NCBI GenBank assembly: GCA_044340025.1
Contig: JBIIUJ010000134.1
Span: forward strand, 1 to 6,498
DNA length: 6,498 nt
DNA from: JBIIUJ01 sp044340025
GTDB lineage: Bacteria > Pseudomonadota > Alphaproteobacteria > Caulobacterales > Aquidulcibacteraceae
Reading direction: 5' to 3'
The position numbers were made by a program, and so were the translations under genes. Below are positions 1-5,716 of the stretch, piece by piece (position 1 is the stretch's first letter; every line of letters begins with the position of its first letter). Under the pieces are notes generated by a model. The model made no database searches. It saw nothing but the letters and a program-made list of their open reading frames with translations, and was not told where the DNA came from.

Positions 1-78
1 CCCGACCGGCTGGTCTTCATCGATGAGACCTGGGCCAGCACGAACATGGCACGCACCCCCGGGCGCTGCCGGCGCGCC
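1..78 (+). pseudogene. IS630-family transposase fragment, cut at the right by the recombinase element
   Basis: Frame 1 from the first base reads PDRLVFIDETWASTNMARTP followed by GRCRR. This is the segment of IS630-family transposases around the second catalytic aspartate of the DDE/DDD active site (the D of FIDET), followed by the conserved TNM and G-R-C-R-R segment. Similarity ends at about base 75 to 78, where family members usually continue with G-E-R-L; here the frame runs into unrelated sequence antisense to the recombinase gene. The left part lies outside the window, so its full extent is unknown. The fragment cannot encode a complete enzyme from here because the C-terminal catalytic part is displaced. 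Family assignment is from motif recognition only. Confidence 0.8.
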
Positions 79-1693
79 ATTTCAGTACAGAACTCTGAAC
101 ACCGGCTACGCCGGGTGCTCCGCCTGAGGCGGCGACCAGAGTGCGCAGCAGTTCCGTTTTCGACCCCATGATCCGGACTTCGGTGTCGGCGACCTCGACG
201 CGCTGTGCCAGCGCCCGGAGGTGATCGCGGCGGTAGCCGCCGCCGTCCAGCCGGATGCGCTGGCGGGCCGTGCGGGCGAAGGTGCGGACCATCTCGGGGC
301 TGACGGCTTGATTGCCTGCGCTGTCGAGCGCGGCCTGCGCGCGCTCCGCGTCTGCGCTGGCCTGCTCCCGGATCGCCTTGAGGCCGGCGATGCGCTCTCC
401 GAGGCCGGGCGTATCAAGATCGGCGACACCGGATTCGATGGCGTCGAAGAGCCGGTTGAGGCGCTGGTCGGTCTCGATGATGCGCTTGTTGAGTTCCGCA
501 AGGTGCTCGCGGCGGCGTTCGGCGCGCTCCTGACGCCGGTCTAGAACGCTGGCGAGGATCGTTTCCAGCCGCTCGGGCTGGAGCAGGCGGTCTTCCAGGT
601 GGCTCGCGACCAGTTGATCGAGCCGTTGCATCGGGATCGAGCGGCCCTTGCAGCCCGTCTCGCCCTGCCGGGCCTTGGTCGAGCAGGTGTAGTAGCGATA
701 GACGCCGCCGGCGCTCCCCTTGCCGGTGCGGAGCGTCATGGCGCCCCCGCATTTGGCGCAGAAGCAGATGCCGGTGAGAAGCGTCGGGCCGCTGGTGACG
801 CGGGCCGGCGTCATCCGGGGATCGCGGGATTTCAGACGGGCCTGCACCGCATCGAAAGTTTCCCGGTCGATCAGCGGCGGACAGGCCATGATCGCGACTT
901 CGCTTTCTGGCTTGCGCTCCCGGTCCTTGTGCGAACGCGTGTTGAACCGATGCTCGCCGATATAGGTCGTGCGGGTCAGAATGGCGTGGATTTGCGCGAG
1001 CCCCCAGCGCCCGCCGTCGCGGGTGAAAAGACGCCGCTCGTTGAGGTGGCAGGTGATGGCCTTGACGCCCATCGGCCCCTTCACGCCGTCGCCTTCGAGG
1101 AACAGGCGATAGATCAGTCGCACCGTGTCGGCGTGCAGGGGATCGATCTCCAGCTTCTTCTTGGTCTTCGCCCCGCGCTGCTCAGCCGCGACGATGCGGT
1201 AGCCGATCGGCGGCAGCGCGCCGTTCCAGAAGCCCTGGCGGGCGTTCTCGTTCATCGCCCGCAGGACGTGCTTGGCGTTCTCCTTGGACTGGTATTCGTC
1301 GAACAGCGCCATGATCTGCCGCATCATGACGTGCATGGGATCGTCGCCCATCTCCTGCGTGATGGAGACGAGCTTGACGCCGTTCCTGGCGAGCTTGCGG
1401 ACGTAGAACTCCAGCTCGAAGTGGTCGCGGAAGAAGCGCGAGAAGCTATGGACGACGACAACATCGAAGGGCGCGGGCTTCGCCGTGCCTGCCTCGATCA
1501 GGCGCTGGAACTCGGGGCGGCGGTCGTTGGTGGCGGACGCGCCGGCTTCAATGAAGGTTTCGACTAGCGCGTAGCCACGGGAAACACAGTAGGCTTCGCC
1601 CTGGCGCTTCTGGTCGGGGATGGAGACGTCATGCTCGGCCTGTCGCGCCGTCGAGACGCGCAGATAGAGGGCGGCGCGCAGCGGCTGGGTCAT
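17..1693 (-). CDS. Large serine recombinase (resolvase-type site-specific integrase)
   Basis: A 558-residue large serine recombinase that probably integrates and excises the element. The N-terminal resolvase catalytic domain covers about residues 6 to 150, with nucleophile Ser14 in YLRVSTARQ, partner arginines in DRRPEF (57-62) and a SRFFRD motif (85-90). A Recombinase domain follows (about 160-255). A zinc ribbon has cysteines at 310/312/315, 337 and 348, and a charged coiled-coil segment lies at about 385-455. The length is normal for the family. The ATG at 1693 is preferred over the GTG at 1711 because AGGAG lies nine bases upstream of it. The last ~19 residues after KW (538-539) are read from IS630 DNA antisense, so this tail and the stop codon come from the target site. 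It is the last gene of a - strand group with a toxin-antitoxin pair and a small acidic protein. The family is certain; the role as integrase of this element is inferred from its position at the junction. Confidence 0.95.
   Translation of the reverse strand: MTQPLRAALYLRVSTARQAEHDVSIPDQKRQGEAYCVSRGYALVETFIEAGASATNDRRPEFQRLIEAGTAKPAPFDVVVVHSFSRFFRDHFELEFYVRKLARNGVKLVSITQEMGDDPMHVMMRQIMALFDEYQSKENAKHVLRAMNENARQGFWNGALPPIGYRIVAAEQRGAKTKKKLEIDPLHADTVRLIYRLFLEGDGVKGPMGVKAITCHLNERRLFTRDGGRWGLAQIHAILTRTTYIGEHRFNTRSHKDRERKPESEVAIMACPPLIDRETFDAVQARLKSRDPRMTPARVTSGPTLLTGICFCAKCGGAMTLRTGKGSAGGVYRYYTCSTKARQGETGCKGRSIPMQRLDQLVASHLEDRLLQPERLETILASVLDRRQERAERRREHLAELNKRIIETDQRLNRLFDAIESGVADLDTPGLGERIAGLKAIREQASADAERAQAALDSAGNQAVSPEMVRTFARTARQRIRLDGGGYRRDHLRALAQRVEVADTEVRIMGSKTELLRTLVAASGGAPGVAGVQSSVLKWRAGSARGCVPCSCWPRSHR
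70..100. other. Putative element end / attachment-site junction between IS630 DNA and recombinase element
   Basis: IS630 similarity stops at about base 75 to 78, and the family-typical end of the recombinase (…SSVLKW) is encoded by bases 77 to 91 on the other strand. The two signals meet within a few bases, as expected at attL or attR of a serine-recombinase element. Just inside the element, TTCAG (81-85) and CTGAA (95-99) are inverted, with a smaller CAGA/TCTG inverted pair (88-91, 94-97) nested between them; short imperfect symmetry is common in serine integrase sites. The exact crossover dinucleotide cannot be fixed without the other element end or an empty site. Confidence 0.5.
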
Positions 1694-1702
1694 GGGCGAT
1701 GT

Positions 1703-1707
1703 CTCCT
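1703..1707 (-). promoter_or_regulatory. Ribosome binding site of the serine recombinase
   Basis: AGGAG on the - strand lies nine bases before the ATG at 1693 and inside the alternative GTG-initiated reading frame. It decides the start in favour of the ATG. Confidence 0.75.
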
Positions 1708-1714
1708 GCACACC

Positions 1715-1930
1715 TCATCGGCATGGTCCGAACAGCTCATCGAACAGATCGCCGAACCACGCCTCGAACACGTCCACCTCGGCCTCGGTGACCGGGACTT
1801 GGTCGGGCCAGTTGTCGGTGACCGTCCACGTCGAAAGGTCGTGCTTCGGAGGCCGGCCCGGAAACGGCCACGGCTCTCCAAGCAGCGCTTCCAGCTGCTC
1901 GGATGCGTTGGGCGGGCGAGGTCTGACCAT
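1715..1930 (-). CDS. Small acidic protein of unknown function, upstream of the recombinase
   Basis: A 71-residue protein that I cannot assign to a named domain family. It has a basic, proline-rich start (MVRPRPP), a short predicted helix SEQLEALLG (10-18), a proline and tryptophan-rich middle (WPFPGRPP 21-28; W35; W41), and an acidic, aromatic amphipathic C-terminus (VTEAEVDVFEAWFGDLFDEL, 47-66). Third codon positions are mostly G or C and the amino-acid mix looks like a real protein, unlike the overlapping frames. Its stop lies 21 bases before the recombinase ATG in the same direction, so the two are probably co-transcribed. No convincing Shine-Dalgarno sequence precedes the ATG; the frame is closed upstream by a stop at 1958-1960. 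Possible roles include a recombinase accessory or directionality factor, but nothing in the sequence proves this. Confidence 0.7.
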   Translation of the reverse strand: MVRPRPPNASEQLEALLGEPWPFPGRPPKHDLSTWTVTDNWPDQVPVTEAEVDVFEAWFGDLFDELFGPCR

Positions 1931-2067
1931 GACGCCATGATCGCCGAAGGTCGCGCGTCAATGAACAGCCGATTCCTGCGCTTGAAGCCCTCGCGCGCCG
2001 CCGCGCGAACCGACTTGCGCGCGGCGGCGTCGGTCGGACCTGGCGTGCCGGCGGAGGCGGATGTCAT
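1931..2067 (-). other. Doubtful small coding region coupled to the toxin gene stop
   Basis: An ATG at 2067 overlaps the toxin stop codon as ATGA and opens a frame beginning MTSASAGTPG, with a basic stretch REGFKRRNRLF about 25 residues in. Over the 45 codons before the 71-residue gene begins, roughly four fifths of third positions are G or C, which fits coding. The frame stays open to 1690, where its stop overlaps the recombinase ATG, again as ATGA. Its second half is Arg/Ser-rich and lies out of frame over the 71-residue gene, so that half looks like a shadow. It could be a small coupled protein, the remnant of a longer gene joined by a frameshift, or chance. No family was recognised. Confidence 0.3.
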
Positions 2068-2570
2068 GGCGATATCAGGCTTAGCGCCGTCGCCACCGGC
2101 AGATAGAGGGTGCGCGGCCGCTGGATCAAAGACGTGAAGCCAAAGGCCGCGTAGAAGGCCGCGGCGGCGTCATCGATCGCGTCCGCGAAGATGGCGTGCG
2201 CTCCAATCGGCGCAGTCGCCACGGTCTTGATGGCGTCGAACAGCAGGGCTTCGCCCAGCCCCACCCCGGCGTAGTCGCTATGCCGCCCGAGCCAGCCGAT
2301 CAGCACGGCCGGCACGGTCGGATAGCGAGGCAGCTTCTTCGCCAGTATCTCGGGAACCTCTGTTATCGGCACGTTGCTCGACGACAGGGTGTAGAACCCG
2401 GCTACCCGATCTGTCGCGATCTCGCGTGCAACGAAGCAGGTGGCGTATTTGCGCTTCACATCCTGCGAGACGCTCTCGCGGAAGTAGCTGTCGATCCGCT
2501 CGTTGCCGCAGGTGAAGTCCACTCGGCTGTGCGTCTTCGCCAGCGGCTCGATGGCGAAGCGGGCGCTCAC
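2064..2570 (-). CDS. GNAT-family acetyltransferase toxin (TacT-like)
   Basis: A 168-residue GNAT acetyltransferase resembling TacT/AtaT-type toxins, which use acetyl-CoA to acetylate the amino group of charged tRNAs and so block translation. Visible family features are FTCGNERIDSYF (19-30), GFYTLSSSNV (58-67), the LPRYPTVPAVLIGWL block (80-94), the acetyl-CoA loop YAGVGLGEALL (100-110), and AAFYAAFGF (137-145), whose Tyr140 matches the catalytic tyrosine position known in TacT. The length is normal. The start is a GTG that overlaps the antitoxin stop as GTGA, so the toxin depends on translational coupling to the antitoxin. The family and toxin context are strong; the exact tRNA target cannot be told from sequence. 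Confidence 0.92.
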   Translation of the reverse strand: MSARFAIEPLAKTHSRVDFTCGNERIDSYFRESVSQDVKRKYATCFVAREIATDRVAGFYTLSSSNVPITEVPEILAKKLPRYPTVPAVLIGWLGRHSDYAGVGLGEALLFDAIKTVATAPIGAHAIFADAIDDAAAAFYAAFGFTSLIQRPRTLYLPVATALSLISP

Positions 2571-2857
2571 CGGCGCTTGATCAGCTCGGCGTGGCGCTTC
2601 GCCGCGCGGGCCAGCCGCTCGTTCGGCGGGGGCGGATTGATCAGCGCCTCGGCGAACCGGATCTGATCCTCGCGCGCCAGGCGCATGATGTCGGCGTCCT
2701 CGACGACGCGTCGGGCATCCTCTCCGGCGGTCGCGATCAGATAGCCCGTCAGGGTCATGCCGCGCAGGCGCGCGGCGCGCTGCATCAGATCGTACACCTG
2801 CACCGGGACACGCGCTTCCAAGCGCGCGGTCTCGGTCTCGACTTGGGGTTTGGGCAT
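2567..2857 (-). CDS. DUF1778 ribbon-helix-helix antitoxin (TacA-like)
   Basis: A 96-residue antitoxin that neutralises the downstream GNAT toxin and should bind the operon promoter as an RHH dimer. The DNA-binding strand is at about residues 11-17 (ARLEARV), followed by helices 18-32 and 35-49. The C-terminal toxin-binding tail carries the family signature F-x-x-A-L-I-N-PPPPNERL (68-82). The ATG at 2857 is chosen because AAAGGAGG ends five bases before it. A TTG at 2890 would add 11 residues, but it lies inside the promoter/operator. The gene overlaps the toxin by four bases, giving the usual antitoxin-first order. It is likely autoregulated through the palindrome at 2882-2900. Confidence 0.93.
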   Translation of the reverse strand: MPKPQVETETARLEARVPVQVYDLMQRAARLRGMTLTGYLIATAGEDARRVVEDADIMRLAREDQIRFAEALINPPPPNERLARAAKRHAELIKRR

Positions 2858-2862
2858 GGGGG

Positions 2863-2870
2863 CCTCCTTT
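2863..2870 (-). promoter_or_regulatory. Strong ribosome binding site of the antitoxin
   Basis: AAAGGAGG on the - strand is a near-perfect match to the 16S anti-Shine-Dalgarno sequence and ends five bases before the ATG at 2857. It fixes that start. It contrasts with the toxin, which has no comparable site and starts with GTG, a difference that favours excess antitoxin. Confidence 0.85.
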
Positions 2871-2878
2871 GGCCGATC

Positions 2879-2907
2879 TATATACGGCAAATTGCCGTAT
2901 GAATCAA
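2879..2907 (-). promoter_or_regulatory. Promoter of the toxin-antitoxin (and probably recombinase) operon
   Basis: On the - strand TTGATT (2907-2902) and TATATA (2884-2879) are separated by exactly 17 bases, a good sigma-70-type promoter. Transcription would start near 2872, leaving a leader of about 15 bases that contains the strong ribosome binding site. All four - strand genes read away from this promoter. Confidence 0.75.
2882..2900. promoter_or_regulatory. Perfect palindromic operator within the promoter spacer
   Basis: ATACGGCAA and TTGCCGTAT form a perfect 9+9 inverted repeat around a single central A. It fills the spacer between the -35 and -10 boxes and overlaps the -10 by three bases. 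A bound RHH dimer or toxin-antitoxin complex would exclude RNA polymerase. The binding protein is inferred to be the adjacent DUF1778 antitoxin; the palindrome itself is seen directly. Confidence 0.8.
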
Positions 2908-3364
2908 TGTCGCGTTTGCTCCCGCTCGGCCGCTTCTCTCCAGCCTGGAGGAGCTGACGACGGAATCACCCGATCCGGACATTCGGGACGGAGCGCCGGC
3001 CCGCTTCTACCGTCCCTCTTCCCGGTCATGCCCGCAGCGCGCCTTGAAGTCACCGCCTGGCATAGGAACGCCGTCGACGTGCTGGCCTAGGCGCGCAGCG
3101 AACGCGGATGGCGCTTTCGCCATTGATCTCATTGGATTTTGTAGAAAAAGCGCCGCCCTGGCTCGTGCGGAGATGGCGGAAAAGGTTCTTGCTCTCAATG
3201 ACATACGACCAAGCGCCGTCGGTGCTTTTATCTCGCAATCCGTGGCTGCTGCCTTCGTGGCCGAAGATCGCACGCCACCACACGCCCCATGCTCGACCTC
3301 AACAGCTTTGCAAGCGGAGCCATTTTGTCCATATTGAAGCGGGCAAGGGGGCTGTGAATTGTCC
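2908..3364. other. Intergenic region between divergent operons, no gene supported
   Basis: About 450 bases lie between the toxin-antitoxin promoter and the Phd-like gene. Short open frames exist on both strands (for example + 3044-3337 and - 3050-3283), but none has a recognised domain, a good ribosome binding site or convincing codon structure. A small perfect hairpin, ATGGCG-CTTT-CGCCAT, sits at 3108-3123 without a T-run. The promoter of the restriction operon should be near the right end; I see only weak candidate boxes (TTGCAA at 3308, AT-rich bases near 3331). TTGTCC occurs twice, at 3325-3330 and 3359-3364. The region may contain decayed genes or an element scar. Confidence 0.6.
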
Positions 3365-3562
3365 ATGAAATCCATGTCGGCGCGCGACGCGAAGAACGCG
3401 TTCGGTCTGATGATCGACACTGCGCGTGCCGAACCCGTGCTGATCGAGAAGCACGGGCGGGGAGTCGTGGTCGTCGTCTCCGTGGAAGAGTACAAGCGGC
3501 TCGCCTGCGATCCGAAGGCTCTATCGGCCGCACCTGCGACGGGGAAGCGGCGCGCCCTGTGA
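3365..3562 (+). CDS. Short Phd/YefM-family antitoxin-like protein, first gene of the restriction operon
   Basis: A 65-residue protein with the Phd/YefM DNA-binding fold signature: MSARDAKNAFGLMIDTA (4-20), then PVLIEKHGRGVVVVVSVEEY (24-43). Family antitoxins are usually 75 to 90 residues, with a C-terminal tail that binds the toxin; here only about 20 residues follow the fold, so the tail is short. The ATG at 3365 is used, but a TTG at 3359 lies seven bases after AAGGGGG and is a real alternative, and the ATG at 3374 would also fit. The stop overlaps the HsdR start as GTGA. No RelE, Doc or other toxin gene is adjacent, so the probable job is DNA binding and control of the hsd operon. The family is confident; the role is inference. 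Confidence 0.82.
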   Translation: MKSMSARDAKNAFGLMIDTARAEPVLIEKHGRGVVVVVSVEEYKRLACDPKALSAAPATGKRRAL

Positions 3563-5706
3563 GCAACGAAGCCTTCGCCCGAATCCGCATCGACCAGCTC
3601 TTGAAGGACGCGCAATGGCGTCTGACGGACGGCCTGAGCGTGCGCTTCGAGTATCCGTTCGACGATGGGACGCGCGCCGACTATGCGCTGTTCGATCGCC
3701 AAGGCCGCGCGCTCGCCGTGCTGGAGGCGAAGAGCACGAGCGTCAGTCTGGCCGCTGGGGAGGTGCAGGGCCGATGCTATGCCGATCTGCTCGGCGTGCC
3801 GTTCATCTTCCTGTCGAACGGCGAAGAGGTCTGGTTCTGCGACAAGGAGCGCGACGCGCATTTCCGGCGCGTCGAAACGGTGTTCAGTCAGGACGATCTC
3901 GCTCGCCTGAAGGCCGCGCGTGAGGTTCGGCGGAACCTGCTCGACGTGCCAGTCGACACCCGCATCGCGGGCGGAGGCGGACGCCTGCATCAGTCGGCGT
4001 GCATCGAAGTCCTGTCGCGTGAGATCGCGAATGGCCGTCGCAAACTGCTGGTCGAGATGGCAACCGGCACGGGCAAGACGCGCACAGCTGCAGGGCTTAT
4101 CAAGCGCATGTTCGAGGCGAGTTGGGCGACCCGGGCGCTGTTCGTCGTCGACCGCAACACGCTCGCGATCCAGGCCGAGGACGCGTTCGCCGAGCATCTG
4201 CCCCACCTGCCGACCTACCGTGTGCCGCGCACTGGTCGCCGTTTTCAGGACGAGAAGCGCGTCACCATCGTGACGCTCCAGACGCTCGTGAACGAGTACG
4301 AGAACTACACGTCCGGCTATTTCGATCTGATCGTCATCGACGAGTGTCATCGCAGCATCTACGGCAAGTGGCGGCGCGCGCTCGACCATTTCGATGGCGT
4401 GAAGATCGGCCTCACCGCAACGCCCTGCGTGATGCAGGACGACCCGGAGATAGAAGACGACGACCGGGCCGCCGTGCGCGACACGCTGCGGTTCTTCGAG
4501 GTGGCGCGGCCGACATACAGCTACTCGATGGCGGAAGCGATCGCCGACGGCCACCTCGTTCCTTACGAAATCTACCGCGCGATGACGGTGAGAACCGCGT
4601 CCGATGGCGGCTTTCCGGTTGCGCGGAACGAAATCGACTGGGACGCCCTGGACGGCGCGACGCGCACTGACCTTGAGGCCCTCTTCGCCGAAAGCGATCC
4701 GCTGATCGTCGACCCGGCCGCGCTCGAACGCCGCTTCACCATTCCGGAGCGCAATCGCGCCATGGTGCGCGAGTTCCGCGACGTGCTGGAGCGCGGCTAT
4801 GTCGGCCCGACAGGCGTCCGCCGCGCGCCGGACTGGGGAAAGACGATCGTCTTCGCCGTCACCAAGCGCCATGCCGAAACGCTGGCGCGTATGTTCGACG
4901 AGGCGTTCGCCGACAAGAAGCCGACTCCGACCACGCGTTACGCGGACTTCGTCGTCTCCGGCCTCGGCCCGGACGACACGGTGGACGGCGCGGCCAAGAT
5001 CAAGCGCTTCAAGAAGGAGGCGTTCCCGCAAATCCTGGTCAGCGTTAATATGCTGGATACGGGCTTCGACTGCCCGGAAGTGCGCAACCTGGTGATGGCG
5101 CGCTTCACGCATTCGACCATCCTCTACCAGCAGATGCGCGGGCGCGGCACGCGGCTCTCGCCGGGCAAGGACCACTTCACGATGTGGGACTTCACCGGCG
5201 TGACGCTGCGCCATGGCGACGACGAGACGCCGGGCGAGGGCGGCGTCATCTCCGTGCGTCCGGCGGCGCGCCCGGAGCCGGTGCGCCGCCGCTTGCTGAC
5301 GCTCGACCTGCACGACGAGATCGACCCAGCGACCCGCGAATGGGTGACGGTGGACGAGACCGGCCGCGCCTTCATGGACGTCGATCAGGCGCGCGCGGAG
5401 GCATTGGGCGCGGCGTTCGAAGATTGGCTGAGCCGCCAGAGCTTCAACTCCGATCAGATGCGCCTGCTGCATTTGGTAAAGGAGCAGATCAAGGCGAACG
5501 CCGCCGAACTCGTCAGCTTCGACAGCTGGCGCTTCGATGCGCCGCCGCTCTCGATGAACGGCGGTTACGCCCGCGCGCAAGCCGTGTTCGGCGGGGCCGA
5601 CGGGCTGGAGCAGGTGCTGGCCGCGATGAATGAAGCCGTCTTCGGCCTTGCCTCAAGCGGCCCGCCGCCCGAAGAACCGCGCAATCCCGATCCGCCCGAC
5701 AGCTGA
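3559..5706 (+). CDS. hsdR: Type I restriction enzyme subunit R (HsdR, EcoAI-like), nuclease plus helicase
   Basis: A 715-residue motor and nuclease subunit of a type I restriction-modification complex. It works with HsdM and HsdS, translocating and cutting unmethylated foreign DNA. The N-terminal PD-(D/E)xK-type nuclease has Asp41 and the Glu56-Ala-Lys58 motif. The SF2 helicase follows: Walker A ATGTGKT (168-174), Walker B DECH (261-264), motif III LTATP (285-289), motif V NMLDTGFDCPEV (497-508) and motif VI QQMRGRGTRL (524-533). The C-terminal 150 or so residues fit the region that contacts the methylase in EcoAI/EcoEI-type subunits. It is somewhat shorter than EcoAI HsdR (about 810 residues), but every motif is present and the end is a clean acidic, proline-rich tail. 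The GTG start overlaps the Phd-like gene stop. HsdM begins ten bases downstream. Confidence 0.95.
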   Translation: MSNEAFARIRIDQLLKDAQWRLTDGLSVRFEYPFDDGTRADYALFDRQGRALAVLEAKSTSVSLAAGEVQGRCYADLLGVPFIFLSNGEEVWFCDKERDAHFRRVETVFSQDDLARLKAAREVRRNLLDVPVDTRIAGGGGRLHQSACIEVLSREIANGRRKLLVEMATGTGKTRTAAGLIKRMFEASWATRALFVVDRNTLAIQAEDAFAEHLPHLPTYRVPRTGRRFQDEKRVTIVTLQTLVNEYENYTSGYFDLIVIDECHRSIYGKWRRALDHFDGVKIGLTATPCVMQDDPEIEDDDRAAVRDTLRFFEVARPTYSYSMAEAIADGHLVPYEIYRAMTVRTASDGGFPVARNEIDWDALDGATRTDLEALFAESDPLIVDPAALERRFTIPERNRAMVREFRDVLERGYVGPTGVRRAPDWGKTIVFAVTKRHAETLARMFDEAFADKKPTPTTRYADFVVSGLGPDDTVDGAAKIKRFKKEAFPQILVSVNMLDTGFDCPEVRNLVMARFTHSTILYQQMRGRGTRLSPGKDHFTMWDFTGVTLRHGDDETPGEGGVISVRPAARPEPVRRRLLTLDLHDEIDPATREWVTVDETGRAFMDVDQARAEALGAAFEDWLSRQSFNSDQMRLLHLVKEQIKANAAELVSFDSWRFDAPPLSMNGGYARAQAVFGGADGLEQVLAAMNEAVFGLASSGPPPEEPRNPDPPDS

Positions 5707-5716
5707 AAGCGCGCCC

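Noticed and set aside
599..1567. 322-residue open frame on the + strand antisense to the recombinase
   Set aside because: It mirrors the recombinase codons, has no motif or ribosome binding site, and the opposite strand shows a complete enzyme.
1694..1711. GTG at 1711 as recombinase start, adding six residues
   Set aside because: The AGGAG site at 1707-1703 would lie inside the coding region; it is correctly placed for the ATG at 1693, whose product begins at the normal family position.
2196..2666. 156-residue + strand frame opposite the GNAT toxin and antitoxin
   Set aside because: Antisense shadow of two genes with strong family motifs and a GTGA overlap.
2858..2890. TTG at 2890 as antitoxin start
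   Set aside because: It lies within the operator palindrome and upstream of the predicted transcription start; the strong AAAGGAGG serves the ATG at 2857.
3108..3123. Hairpin as a rho-independent terminator
   Set aside because: The stem is only six pairs, no T-run follows, and no gene on either strand ends there.
3050..3283. 77-residue - strand frame in the intergenic region
   Set aside because: No recognised motif, Arg-rich C-terminal run, no ribosome binding site seen.
3044..3337. 97-residue + strand frame in the intergenic region
   Set aside because: No family match recognised, no good ribosome binding site, mixed codon pattern; retained only as part of the unexplained spacer.
3007..5580. 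857-residue open frame on the - strand antisense to hsdR
   Set aside because: It is Arg/Ala/His-rich with no recognisable domain and lies opposite a gene with every HsdR motif; long antisense frames are expected in high-GC coding DNA.
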